Source of the DNA: an uncultured Lachnospiraceae bacterium
Lineage (GTDB): Bacteria; Bacillota; Clostridia; Lachnospirales; Lachnospiraceae
Assembly: GCA_910578475.1 (NCBI GenBank)
Contig: CAJTRK010000005.1
Coordinates: 1-64,000 of the forward strand
Reading direction: 5' to 3'
DNA: 64,000 nt
A model generated the notes under the pieces. The model had not been told where the DNA came from, made no database searches, and saw nothing but the letters and a program-made list of their open reading frames with translations. Position numbers and translations under genes: made by a program. Shown here piece after piece: positions 29,945-39,784 of the stretch; position 1 is the stretch's first letter, and every line of letters starts with the position of its first letter.

Positions 29945-32900
29945 ATGTTTGATACAAAATTAACCGTTCCTCAGTCTCCGCTCTACCGGGCGGAGTTTGA
30001 ACACGATAACTGCGGTATCGGCGCCTGCGTGAATATCAAAGGCCGAAAAAGCCGCGCGACGGTGGAAAATGCCCTGAGAATCGTTGAAAATCTGGAGCAC
30101 AGGGCCGGAAAAGACGCGGAGGGAAAGACGGGAGACGGCGTCGGCATCCTGACGCAGATACCCCATAAATTTATGCTCAAAGCCGCGGCGGGACTCGGGA
30201 TTTCGCTTGGCGGAGAAAGAGAATACGGTGTCGGCGTCTTTTTCTTCCCGCAGGACGAATTACAGCGCAATCAGTCCAAAAAGATGTTTGAAATTATCGT
30301 GGAAAAAGAGGGGCTTACGTTTCTTGGCTGGCGTGCCGTTCCGACCGTGCCTTCCGTGCTCGGCCATAAGGCTGTGGAATGTATGCCCTGTATTATGCAG
30401 GCTTTTATTGCCAGACCTGCCGGTATCGAAAAGGGACTGGCGTTTGACCGGAAACTTTATATCCTGAGAAGGACGTTTGAACAGTCCACGGATGTGACTT
30501 ATGTCGTATCGTTATCCAGCAGAACGATTGTATACAAAGGAATGTTTCTGGTCGGACAGCTCCGGACTTTTTTCCCGGATTTGCAGGATAAAGAGTTTGA
30601 GTCGGCGCTCGCGATTGTGCATTCCCGCTTTTCCACGAATACCAATCCGAGTTGGGAACGCGCGCATCCGAACCGTTTTATCGTGCATAACGGTGAAATC
30701 AACACCATCCGCGGCAATGCGGATAAAATGCTGGCCCGCGAAGAGACGATGGAATCCGAACATCTGGCGGGGCAGCTGCACAAAGTGCTTCCGGCGGTCA
30801 GCGCATCGGGTTCCGACTCGGCAATGTTAGACAATACGCTGGAATTTCTCGTGATGAGCGGGATGCCGCTGCCGCTGGCCGTCATGATAACGATTCCGGA
30901 GCCCTGGGAGAACAATAAGACCATGTCACAGAAAAAGAAGGACTTTTACCAGTATTATGCGACAATGATGGAGCCCTGGGACGGCCCTGCATCCATTCTT
31001 TTTTCTGACGGGGATAAAATGGGTGCGGTTCTTGACCGAAACGGTCTACGGCCTTCCCGGTACATGATAACGGACGATGACACGCTGATTTTATCTTCCG
31101 AAGTGGGCGTTCTGGATATCGAGCCGGGCAAAATCGTGATAAAGGAACGGCTGCATCCGGGCAAGATGCTTCTTGTCGATATGGTGCAGGGACGGGTCAT
31201 TGACGATGACGAGCTGAAAGAAACATATGCTTCGGCGCAGCCCTACGGCGAATGGCTTGACACACATCTTGTTTCGCTGAAAGAACTGAAAATACCGAAT
31301 CAGCGTGTGCCGGAGTTTGCGGAAGAGGAAAGAAAGCGGATGCAGAAGGCATTCGGTTATACTTACGAGGAATTAAAAAGCAGTATTCTGCCAATGGCGA
31401 AGAACGGTTCCGAGGCAATTGCGGCAATGGGCGTCGATACGCCGCTTCCGGCGCTTTCCAAAGCGCATCATCCGCTGTTCCATTATTTCAAGCAGCTTTT
31501 CGCACAGGTAACGAATCCGCCCATCGACGCGATTCGGGAAGAGGTCGTCACTTCCACGACCGTCTATCTCGGAAAGGACGGCAATCTGTTAGAGGAAAAA
31601 CCGGAGAACTGCAACATGCTCAAAGTACACAATCCGATTCTGACAAACACGGATTTGCTTAAAATAAAGAGCATGAAATCGGAAGGATTCAAAGCAGAAG
31701 TCGTGCCGATTACCTATTATAAAAACACAAGTCTGGAAAAGGCGATTGACCGGCTGTTTGTAGAGGTTGACAGAGCGTTCCGGGGCGGCGTCAATATCCT
31801 GATTTTGTCCGACCGGGGCGTGGATGAGAACCGCGTGGCGATTCCGTCTCTTTTGGCGGTATCGGCGTTGCAGCAGCATCTTGTCAACACGAAAAAAAGA
31901 ACGAGCGTCGCAATCGTACTGGAGTCGGCGGAGCCGCGGGAAGTGCATCATTTCGCGACGCTGCTTGGTTTCGGCGCTTCCGCGATTAACCCTTATCTGG
32001 CGCAGGAGAGCATTCGGGAGCTGATTGATAATCATATGCTTGATAAAGATTATTACGCGGCGGTAAACGATTATAACGATGCGATTTTACATGGAATTGT
32101 CAAGATAGCTTCCAAGATGGGTATTTCCACCATACAGTCCTATCAGGGCTCCAAGATTTTTGAAGCGATTGGCATCGACAGGGAAGTCATTAACAAATAC
32201 TTTACCAATACGGTATGCCGCATCGGCGGCATCACCTTAAAAGATATCGAAAAAGAAGTTGACGCGCTCCATTCGATGGCTTTTGACCCACTCGGTCTAT
32301 CGACGGACCTGGCGCTGGACAGCCCGGGACATCACCAGATGCGCAGCGGTGGGGACGAACATCTGTATAATCCGGAGACAATTCATTTGCTCCAGGAGTC
32401 TACAAGGCGCGGCGATTATGAGATGTTCAAGCAATATACCAAAGCGGTCAATAACGAGGAGAGCATCAAGACGCTCAGGGGGCTGATGGATTTCAATTAT
32501 GCGCCAAAACCCGTGCCGTTAGAGGAAGTAGAGAGTGTTGACACGATTGTCACACGGTTCAAAACGGGCGCCATGTCCTATGGTTCCATTTCCAAAGAGG
32601 CGCATGAGACGATGGCGATTGCAATGAACAGGCTGCATGGAAAATCCAACTCCGGTGAAGGCGGAGAGGATAAAGAAAGGCTGACGGTCGGAGCGGACGG
32701 CCTGAACAGGTGCTCTGCGATTAAGCAGGTGGCGAGCGGACGCTTCGGCGTCACCAGCGAATATTTAAACAGCGCCCAGGAAATTCAGATTAAAATGGCG
32801 CAGGGCGCAAAACCGGGAGAAGGCGGACACCTGCCCGGCGGAAAGGTTTATCCGTGGATTGCGAAAACGAGACATTCTACGGCGGGCGTCGGCCTGATTT

Positions 32901-34495
32901 CTCCGCCGCCCCATCACGACATTTATTCGATTGAAGATTTGGCGCAGCTGATTTATGATTTGAAAAATGCCAACAAACGGGCGCGAATCTCCGTGAAACT
33001 CGTTTCGGAAGCGGGCGTCGGAACGGTGGCGGCAGGCGTTGCGAAAGCGGGCGCACAGGTCATTCTCGTATCGGGTTATGACGGCGGAACGGGCGCGGCG
33101 CCCAGAAGTTCGATTCATAACGCCGGTCTGCCCTGGGAACTCGGTCTGGCGGAAACGCATCAGACATTGATTCAGAACGGTCTGCGGAATAAAGTGCGCG
33201 TGGAAACGGACGGTAAGCTGATGAGCGGCAGAGATGTGGCGATTGCGGCGATTCTCGGCGCGGAAGAGTACGGTTTTGCGACGGCGCCCCTTGTAACGAT
33301 GGGCTGCGTTATGATGCGCGTCTGCAATCTGGACACCTGTCCGGTGGGCGTTGCGACGCAAAACCCGGAGCTGCGGAAGCATTTTCGGGGAAAACCGGAG
33401 TATGTGGAAAACTTCATGCTTTTCATTGCCCGGGAACTGCGGGAATATATGTCCCTGTTGGGCGTTAAGACCGTGGATGAGCTGGTCGGCAGAACGGATT
33501 TGCTGAAAAGAAAAGAAAATCTGCCGGCCAGACTGCAGAAAATCGATTTAAGCCTCATTCTTTCCAATCCTTACGAAAAGAGCCGGGAAAAGGTGATTTT
33601 TGACCCGAAACAAGTTTATGATTTCGGTCTGGAAAAGACACTGGATGAGAAGGTGCTGCTAAAACAGCTTGCAAAGGCGATGGAAAGCGGCCAAAAATGC
33701 AGTCTGGAAGTGGCTGTTTCCAATACCGACCGCACTTTCGGGACGATTTTCGGTTCCGAGATTACGAGAAGATTCGGCGATACGTTAGCGGAAGATACCT
33801 GCCGGATTCTGTGCAGCGGTTCCGGCGGCCAGAGCTTTGGCGCTTTTATCCCGAAAGGGCTGACACTGGAGCTTGCGGGGGATTCCAACGATTATTTCGG
33901 AAAAGGGCTGTCCGGCGGCAAGCTGATTGTATATCCGCCCAAAGGTTCTCGGTTTCAACAGGATGAAAACATCATTATCGGCAATGTGGCCCTTTACGGA
34001 GCGACATCCGGCAAAGCCTTTATCAACGGGGTGGCGGGAGAACGGTTCTGTGTCAGAAACTCCGGCGCGCTGGCGGTGGTGGAAGGCGTCGGCGACCACG
34101 GCTGTGAATATATGACCGGCGGCCGTGTGGCCGTGCTCGGGACAATCGGCAAGAACTTTGCGGCCGGCATGAGCGGCGGCATCGCCTATGTCCTGGATGA
34201 AAACAACGATTTATATACGAAGGTCAACAAAGAAATGGTATCTTCCTATGAAATGACTTCCAAATATGATGTTCTGGAACTGAAAGAAATGATTAAGGAA
34301 CATGTCGCTTATACCAACTCGGTCAAAGGAAAGGAAATCCTTGAACATTTCGGAGAATATCTGCCGAAGTTCAAGAAAATCATTCCGCATGATTATGAAC
34401 GCATGTTGAAATTAATCGTGCAGATGGAGGAAAAGGGACTCAGTTCGGAACAGGCGCAGATAGAGGCGTTCAATGAGAGTCTTTCGGTAAATTAA
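29945..34495 (+). CDS. gltB: Glutamate synthase large subunit
   Basis: Catalyses glutamine plus 2-oxoglutarate to two glutamate, with electrons from the GltD subunit. The 1516-residue protein has a short propeptide and Cys23 as the Ntn-amidotransferase nucleophile (HDNCGIGAC). The amidotransferase domain is followed by the central domain, the FMN-binding synthase barrel (SGEGGEDKER, AKPGEGGHLPGGKV, YDGGTGAAPRSS), the 3Fe-4S cysteines in VCNLDTCPVGVATQ, and the C-terminal beta-helix GXGXG domain. The ATG at 29945 follows AAGGAGAGGTC. It is the first gene of a gltBD operon, the main ammonia-assimilation route with glutamine synthetase. Confidence 0.98.
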   Translation: MFDTKLTVPQSPLYRAEFEHDNCGIGACVNIKGRKSRATVENALRIVENLEHRAGKDAEGKTGDGVGILTQIPHKFMLKAAAGLGISLGGEREYGVGVFFFPQDELQRNQSKKMFEIIVEKEGLTFLGWRAVPTVPSVLGHKAVECMPCIMQAFIARPAGIEKGLAFDRKLYILRRTFEQSTDVTYVVSLSSRTIVYKGMFLVGQLRTFFPDLQDKEFESALAIVHSRFSTNTNPSWERAHPNRFIVHNGEINTIRGNADKMLAREETMESEHLAGQLHKVLPAVSASGSDSAMLDNTLEFLVMSGMPLPLAVMITIPEPWENNKTMSQKKKDFYQYYATMMEPWDGPASILFSDGDKMGAVLDRNGLRPSRYMITDDDTLILSSEVGVLDIEPGKIVIKERLHPGKMLLVDMVQGRVIDDDELKETYASAQPYGEWLDTHLVSLKELKIPNQRVPEFAEEERKRMQKAFGYTYEELKSSILPMAKNGSEAIAAMGVDTPLPALSKAHHPLFHYFKQLFAQVTNPPIDAIREEVVTSTTVYLGKDGNLLEEKPENCNMLKVHNPILTNTDLLKIKSMKSEGFKAEVVPITYYKNTSLEKAIDRLFVEVDRAFRGGVNILILSDRGVDENRVAIPSLLAVSALQQHLVNTKKRTSVAIVLESAEPREVHHFATLLGFGASAINPYLAQESIRELIDNHMLDKDYYAAVNDYNDAILHGIVKIASKMGISTIQSYQGSKIFEAIGIDREVINKYFTNTVCRIGGITLKDIEKEVDALHSMAFDPLGLSTDLALDSPGHHQMRSGGDEHLYNPETIHLLQESTRRGDYEMFKQYTKAVNNEESIKTLRGLMDFNYAPKPVPLEEVESVDTIVTRFKTGAMSYGSISKEAHETMAIAMNRLHGKSNSGEGGEDKERLTVGADGLNRCSAIKQVASGRFGVTSEYLNSAQEIQIKMAQGAKPGEGGHLPGGKVYPWIAKTRHSTAGVGLISPPPHHDIYSIEDLAQLIYDLKNANKRARISVKLVSEAGVGTVAAGVAKAGAQVILVSGYDGGTGAAPRSSIHNAGLPWELGLAETHQTLIQNGLRNKVRVETDGKLMSGRDVAIAAILGAEEYGFATAPLVTMGCVMMRVCNLDTCPVGVATQNPELRKHFRGKPEYVENFMLFIARELREYMSLLGVKTVDELVGRTDLLKRKENLPARLQKIDLSLILSNPYEKSREKVIFDPKQVYDFGLEKTLDEKVLLKQLAKAMESGQKCSLEVAVSNTDRTFGTIFGSEITRRFGDTLAEDTCRILCSGSGGQSFGAFIPKGLTLELAGDSNDYFGKGLSGGKLIVYPPKGSRFQQDENIIIGNVALYGATSGKAFINGVAGERFCVRNSGALAVVEGVGDHGCEYMTGGRVAVLGTIGKNFAAGMSGGIAYVLDENNDLYTKVNKEMVSSYEMTSKYDVLELKEMIKEHVAYTNSVKGKEILEHFGEYLPKFKKIIPHDYERMLKLIVQMEEKGLSSEQAQIEAFNESLSVN

Positions 34496-34588
34496 GAGGG
34501 CCGTCTGCCGGCGCTGCCGGAGAAGGCATTTCCGGAAGGACGATGAATCGCATAAAGGGATATGAGAAAATGAATGGAGGAAAATATC

Positions 34589-36073
34589 ATGGGAAAACCT
34601 ACGGGATTTTTAGAATATGAGCGTAAAGTTTCGACGGATGTAAGCCCGAAACTGCGCATAAAAAACTTTAACGAGTTCCACGAACATCTTCCGATGGAAG
34701 AACAGCAGAAGCAGGGGGCGCGCTGTATGGACTGCGGCGTTCCGTTCTGCCAGTCGGGCATGACGCTTTGCGGCATGACGTCGGGCTGCCCGCTGCACAA
34801 TCTGGTTCCGGAATGGAACGACCTCGTCTATACGGGAAACTGGGAACAGGCCTATAACCGCCTGAAAAAGACCAACAATTTTCCGGAATTTACGGCAAGG
34901 GTGTGTCCGGCTCTGTGTGAAGCGGCCTGTACCTGTAATTTGACGGGAAAACCCGTTGCCACCAGAGAAAACGAATATGCGATTATTGAAAACGCTTATG
35001 AAAAAGGCTATGCGGCGGCAAAACCACCCGGAACGAGGACCGGAAAGACCGTTGCGGTTGTGGGGAGCGGCCCATCCGGCCTGACGGTGGCCGACCAGTT
35101 GAACCGGAGAGGGCATCTTGTAACGGTGTTTGAGCGTTCCGACCGGGTCGGCGGCCTTTTGATGTACGGCATTCCGAATATGAAACTGGAAAAACACATC
35201 ATCGACCGGAAAATCAAGGTCATGGAAGCGGAAGGCGTGACTTTTATCACGAACGCGGATATCGGAAAAAGCATAAAAGCCGAAAAACTGTTAAAAGAGT
35301 TCGACCGCGTCGTACTCGCCTGCGGCTCTTCCAATCCCCGCGATATCGAAGCGCCGGGACGGGATGCGAAAGGAATTTATTTTGCGGTTGACTTTCTGAG
35401 TCAAAACACGAAAAGCCTGTTGGATTCCGATTTCAAAGATAAAAAATATGTGGAAACGAAGAACAGGCATGTGGTTATCATCGGCGGAGGCGATACGGGA
35501 AACGACTGTGTCGGCACGGCTATCCGGCATGGCGCAAAGTCAGTAGTTCAAATCGAAATGATGCCCAAAGCGCCGGATGAGCGGGCACAGGACAATCCGT
35601 GGCCGGAGTGGCCCAAAATCTGTAAGACCGATTACGGACAGGAAGAGGCGATTGCGGTATACGGCCGCGACCCGCGCATATACGAATCCACGGTCAAGGA
35701 ATTTCTCAAAGATAAGGACGGAAATTTGAAGGGCGTCAGAATCGTCGGTCTTTCCTGGGAAAAAGACAGTGCGACAGGACGCATGACAATGAAGGAGAAG
35801 AGCGGTTCCGGGAAAACGCTGGAAGCCGATATCGTCCTGATTGCGGCCGGATTTCTCGGAAGCCAGAAATATGTGACGGATGCCTTTAAAGTAGGGCTGG
35901 ATATGCGCACCAACGTAAAAACGGCGCCGGGCGCTTTTAAAACAAGTGTGGAGAACGTCTTTGTGGCGGGTGACATGCACACCGGTCAGTCCCTCGTGGT
36001 CAAGGCCATCAGACAGGGACGGGAATGCGCCCGCGAGGTGGATGAAAGCCTGATGGGATATTCGAATTTATAG
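34589..36073 (+). CDS. gltD: Glutamate synthase small subunit (NADPH)
   Basis: Supplies electrons from NAD(P)H through FAD and iron-sulfur clusters to GltB. The 494-residue protein has the N-terminal cysteine clusters CMDCGVPFC, CGMTSGCPLHN and CPALCEAAC for two 4Fe-4S centres. These precede an FAD-binding GSGPSGL fold (about residue 155) and an NADPH-binding IGGGDTGND fold (about residue 300), and the closing FVAGDMHTGQSLVVKAIRQG. GGAGGAAAATATC precedes the ATG; 93 bp separate it from gltB. Full-length and intact. Confidence 0.98.
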   Translation: MGKPTGFLEYERKVSTDVSPKLRIKNFNEFHEHLPMEEQQKQGARCMDCGVPFCQSGMTLCGMTSGCPLHNLVPEWNDLVYTGNWEQAYNRLKKTNNFPEFTARVCPALCEAACTCNLTGKPVATRENEYAIIENAYEKGYAAAKPPGTRTGKTVAVVGSGPSGLTVADQLNRRGHLVTVFERSDRVGGLLMYGIPNMKLEKHIIDRKIKVMEAEGVTFITNADIGKSIKAEKLLKEFDRVVLACGSSNPRDIEAPGRDAKGIYFAVDFLSQNTKSLLDSDFKDKKYVETKNRHVVIIGGGDTGNDCVGTAIRHGAKSVVQIEMMPKAPDERAQDNPWPEWPKICKTDYGQEEAIAVYGRDPRIYESTVKEFLKDKDGNLKGVRIVGLSWEKDSATGRMTMKEKSGSGKTLEADIVLIAAGFLGSQKYVTDAFKVGLDMRTNVKTAPGAFKTSVENVFVAGDMHTGQSLVVKAIRQGRECAREVDESLMGYSNL

Positions 36074-36102
36074 CCTGTGCTTTTGATATTACGCTTTGAT
36101 AT

Positions 36103-36131
36103 TTGACATACGCTGAAATTCTTTCTATAAT
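36103..36131 (+). promoter_or_regulatory. Consensus sigma-A promoter of yesMN
   Basis: A perfect TTGACA and TATAAT with 17-bp spacing, starting 30 bp after gltD and about 80 bp before the sensor kinase gene. Confidence 0.85.
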
Positions 36132-36211
36132 GCTTTTAATCTGATGGCGGCAGGAAAACAGGCGGCGGAAGAAAAAGACAGGGTGAAAAAACGGGGGACA
36201 AAGCGGGAATT

Positions 36212-38062
36212 ATGCGGAAATTCTGGCACGGACTGGAAGAGCGTCTGAATGATTATAATATCAAAACAAAACTGATAATTATCTATGTGTTCTGCATGAT
36301 TCTTCCGATGGTGATGACGGACAGTCTTATTCTGTATATCCTTTACGACGGTGCGCAGAGAGAAAGGGACTATCAGGCGCGGAACATCTGCGACGCCGTT
36401 CAGTATGATTTGGAATACATCTTTGAGGAAGCGGCAAACCGGATGAATAATATTTATCTGGACAGGGAGATTAATGATTTTCTGAATGCAGAATACGATG
36501 GGCCTTATGAATTTTTTTCCGCAAAGACAAAACTGGCGGCGAAGTCCTACCTTGATTTGCTGAGCCGGTATAATATTTCCAATGTCGTTGTCTGTGCGGA
36601 TAATGAGACGATAGTCAACGGCGGACATTTTTACCGTCTGTCCGGTGTGAAAAATACGGCATGGTACAAGGCTTATGAAAATTCCGGCAGAAATATGTGC
36701 GCCGTTTTTTATTATATCGGAGAGGAAGACCAGTCGGCAATGACGAAGCGTCGGATTTCTCTGGTAAGACATCTGAATTATTTCAGAGGAGAAGGCGGCG
36801 AGAAGCTTGTCAGAGTGGATATTGATTATAATAAATTGGCGAGAAAGCTGACGAGTCTGAATTACGGATACGGTGTCTATGTCTGCGCGGGGGAGAGGAT
36901 TCTTTTTTCCAACAGGGGACATTCCGGAAGCAGCGAGGATTTTTCTGTGCTGACGGGCGAGGAGTCTGTGGCATTTCAGACTTCCTTTGATTTATATGGG
37001 GAAACGATAGATATTTTGATTTTGCAGCAGGCAAGTTCCGTGTTCAGTCAGTTGGCAAAGCATAAATTGCTGATTGGATTTCTGGTGTGTGTGAATCTGT
37101 TTCTGCCGATGGTAATGGTCTCGGTCGTGAATCGTTCTTTTACCGGAAGGCTCAGGAAACTTGGGGCAGCTTTTCAGGAGGTACGGGATGAAGGAAGCCT
37201 GCAGGAAATCGAGTGTGTGAAAGGAAGGGATGAAATCGGAACGCTGATGAAAAATTATAACCGGATGGTATGCCGGATGAATGATTTGATTCAGAGAGTC
37301 TATAAGAACAGGCTGGAAAAACAGGAAATCGAGCTGGCGAGGCAGAATGCGGAGCTTTTGGCGCTGCACAGCCAGATTAATCCGCATTTTCTGTTTAATG
37401 TACTGGAAAGCATCCGGATGCGCTGCATTCTTCATCAGGAAGATGTGACGGCGGGCATGATAGAGAAACTGGCGGTTCTTGAGCGGCAGAATATCAACTG
37501 GGCTTCGGACCATGTGACGCTTGCGGAAGAAATCCGTTTTGTGGAAGATTATCTGGAATTGCAGCGTTATCGGTTTGGGGACAGACTTCGTTATGAGATT
37601 GAACTGGCAGCCGAATGTGAGGATTACCTGATTTCCAAGCTGACGCTCACCACTTTTGTGGAAAATTCCTGCGTTCACGGTATGGAACGGAAGTCGGCGA
37701 CGTGCTGGATTTATGTAAGGGTATATCAAAAGGGCAACTGGCTTTATATGGAAATAGAGGACACCGGGGGCGGTATGGAAGAGCGGGCCGTGGAAGAAAT
37801 GAACGCCGGAATGCGGGACTGTGCGATAGATGACATCAAAGAAAATGCGCATGTGGGAATCATCAATGCCTGTCTGCGGCTCAAAATGCTTACAAAAGAG
37901 AATGTCGTATTTTCGATGGAAAGCGAAGTGGGCGTCGGAACATTCATGACTATCCGGGTGAACACGGAATATCTGCAAAGAAAAGAACAGGGGATGCGGG
38001 AAAAGACGGATTTACAGGAAGAGGCGGCCGTATGGGAAGAGAAAGGAGCGGAGGAATCATGA
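36212..38062 (+). CDS. YesM-type sensor histidine kinase
   Basis: A 616-residue membrane sensor of the LytS/YesM class (HPK7). Residues about 22-45 form the first membrane helix, followed by an extracytoplasmic cache-like region, a second helix near residue 285-305, and a HAMP linker. The kinase region has the phospho-accepting His392 in NPHFLFN, then LTLTTFVENSCVHGM (N box) and EDTGGGM (G box). It should sense an extracellular carbohydrate or the loaded binding protein and phosphorylate the regulator encoded next. The stop codon overlaps the regulator start (ATGA), so the two are translationally coupled. A 30-residue acidic tail is unusual but not disabling. Confidence 0.95.
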   Translation: MRKFWHGLEERLNDYNIKTKLIIIYVFCMILPMVMTDSLILYILYDGAQRERDYQARNICDAVQYDLEYIFEEAANRMNNIYLDREINDFLNAEYDGPYEFFSAKTKLAAKSYLDLLSRYNISNVVVCADNETIVNGGHFYRLSGVKNTAWYKAYENSGRNMCAVFYYIGEEDQSAMTKRRISLVRHLNYFRGEGGEKLVRVDIDYNKLARKLTSLNYGYGVYVCAGERILFSNRGHSGSSEDFSVLTGEESVAFQTSFDLYGETIDILILQQASSVFSQLAKHKLLIGFLVCVNLFLPMVMVSVVNRSFTGRLRKLGAAFQEVRDEGSLQEIECVKGRDEIGTLMKNYNRMVCRMNDLIQRVYKNRLEKQEIELARQNAELLALHSQINPHFLFNVLESIRMRCILHQEDVTAGMIEKLAVLERQNINWASDHVTLAEEIRFVEDYLELQRYRFGDRLRYEIELAAECEDYLISKLTLTTFVENSCVHGMERKSATCWIYVRVYQKGNWLYMEIEDTGGGMEERAVEEMNAGMRDCAIDDIKENAHVGIINACLRLKMLTKENVVFSMESEVGVGTFMTIRVNTEYLQRKEQGMREKTDLQEEAAVWEEKGAEES

Positions 38063-39657
38063 TGAAAGCGATGTTGGTGGATGACGAGCCTTTTATTCTG
38101 CAAGGGCTGTCAGTGCTGATTGACTGGGAAACAGAAGGGTATGAAATTGTAAAAAAAGCCTCCGACGGCAGAGAAGCGCTCGATTATCTCAGAGAAAACA
38201 ACGTCGATTTGATTATAACGGATATCCGGATGCCTCGCCTGAGCGGTCTGGAGCTGTTGGAAACGATTCGGAACGAGAACATATCCGACGCATATGTCAT
38301 TGTGCTGAGCGGTTATAATGATTTTAAATATGTCCGTGCTGCGCTGCGGCATTCCTGTATGGACTATATCCTGAAGCCGGTTCAGAAGGAACAGCTGATT
38401 ACCAATATCAGGCGTGCGGCGGCCGATAAGGAAATCAATGTCCAAAAAGAGGACGATAACCGGAGACTGCAAAGAGGATACCTGCTGCAGAACATGATGG
38501 CGCTTTTACAAGGAAAGGCACAGGGACAGGGACTTTCTTATATCAAAAAAAATCTGCGGTATTCTGAGACGCTTCGCTATTTACATATCTGTCTCAACGA
38601 TTTGTCCGCGCTGGAAGAGATGTCGGATGAAGAAATGGCGGAATTGAAGAACGGCGTCTATGAGCAGGCGGCTCATTACCTGCAAAACGACGCGGACCAT
38701 CTTTTCAAAGATTTTTTTGTGTTCGAAGAGGATTATGAGATAGGATTTGTTTACTGTGATTATATGGCGAAGGAGCGAGGACTTGGCGAGGAGGAATTTC
38801 TGGAGGCGTTTCACCGGGCGGCGCAGAGCGGCAGCGAGAACATGCCTGTTATCCTGCTTGCGGGCAAACAGGTAAACGACATCAGCCGGCTTTCCCGTTC
38901 ATACAGTTCCGCCTGTGTGCTGCGTTCTTTTAAGGGGTTTCAGAATCATAAGAATCTCTATTTTTATGAAAAAGAAGTGCAGGTGAGCGAGACCAGGACA
39001 ATTTTATGTAAACAACCACTGGATGCGCTGGTCGCTGCGGTAAATCAGAACGATACGGCGGCGGTCGGCCAGAGTGTGGACGAGCTTTTTGCGGAAATGG
39101 ACCGGATGGACCGGACGCCGGATATGGTGACGATGAATCTGAGCTGGCTGATTTTCCGGCTCCTGAATCTGGCGTCGGAGCAGGATGAGTCCGTCAGCCA
39201 GGACGAAGTGCTGTCCTATATCAGCGGCAGCGTGTCCAAAGAAGCGATTATCCGGGGAAGCAGGGCGCATCTTCGCAAATTTGCCTGTGAATTTGCGGAA
39301 TATCTGGTACAGCTTCGAAAGAGCGTTTCCAGAGGCATTCTTGCGGAAATCGAAAACGAGGTAAAGGAGCATTACGCGGAGAATCTGACGCTGCGGGAAC
39401 TGGGACAGAAGTATTATATCAACAGTTCTTATCTTGGTCAGGTTTTCCGGAAACGATACGGGCAGTCGTTTAAAAATTATCTGAATAATTACAGAATTAA
39501 AGAAGCGGCGGCCCAACTGATACGGACCGATAAGAAGATAGGGCAGATTGCGGAAGATGTGGGATATCACGACCTGGACTACTTTATCAGTCGTTTTATC
39601 GAACAGGAGGGCTGTACGCCGTCCAGATACCGCAAGCGGGCGAGAGAAGCGGAATAA
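38059..39657 (+). CDS. YesN-type response regulator (AraC output)
   Basis: A 532-residue response regulator: CheY-like receiver (residues 1-120, phospho-acceptor Asp55 in LIITDIRMPRLSG, Lys in YILKPV), a central helical domain of about 290 residues typical of large YesN proteins, and a C-terminal AraC double helix-turn-helix (about 430-532, with KIGQIAEDVGYHDLDYFISRF). It should activate the downstream importer operon. AGGAGCGGAGGAATC precedes the ATG. It is a full-length counterpart of the split regulator at the left end of the window, although the two are not recent duplicates. Confidence 0.95.
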   Translation: MMKAMLVDDEPFILQGLSVLIDWETEGYEIVKKASDGREALDYLRENNVDLIITDIRMPRLSGLELLETIRNENISDAYVIVLSGYNDFKYVRAALRHSCMDYILKPVQKEQLITNIRRAAADKEINVQKEDDNRRLQRGYLLQNMMALLQGKAQGQGLSYIKKNLRYSETLRYLHICLNDLSALEEMSDEEMAELKNGVYEQAAHYLQNDADHLFKDFFVFEEDYEIGFVYCDYMAKERGLGEEEFLEAFHRAAQSGSENMPVILLAGKQVNDISRLSRSYSSACVLRSFKGFQNHKNLYFYEKEVQVSETRTILCKQPLDALVAAVNQNDTAAVGQSVDELFAEMDRMDRTPDMVTMNLSWLIFRLLNLASEQDESVSQDEVLSYISGSVSKEAIIRGSRAHLRKFACEFAEYLVQLRKSVSRGILAEIENEVKEHYAENLTLRELGQKYYINSSYLGQVFRKRYGQSFKNYLNNYRIKEAAAQLIRTDKKIGQIAEDVGYHDLDYFISRFIEQEGCTPSRYRKRAREAE

Positions 39658-39661
39658 GAGT

Positions 39662-39704
39662 AAACCGGGTAAATTCTAACTGTTAGAGTTTACCCGGTTT
39701 TTTA
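39662..39704 (+). terminator. Terminator after yesMN
   Basis: AAACCGGGTAAA pairs perfectly with TTTACCCGGTTT; the loop itself contains CTAA/TTAG pairing; a T-rich tail follows. Confidence 0.88.
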
Positions 39705-39784
39705 CTAAATTTTATCGGGTTGAAGTATACGATGGCCGTATTAAAATGGTAATATCAAAAACCAACGAGGGAGGAGAAGAGAAT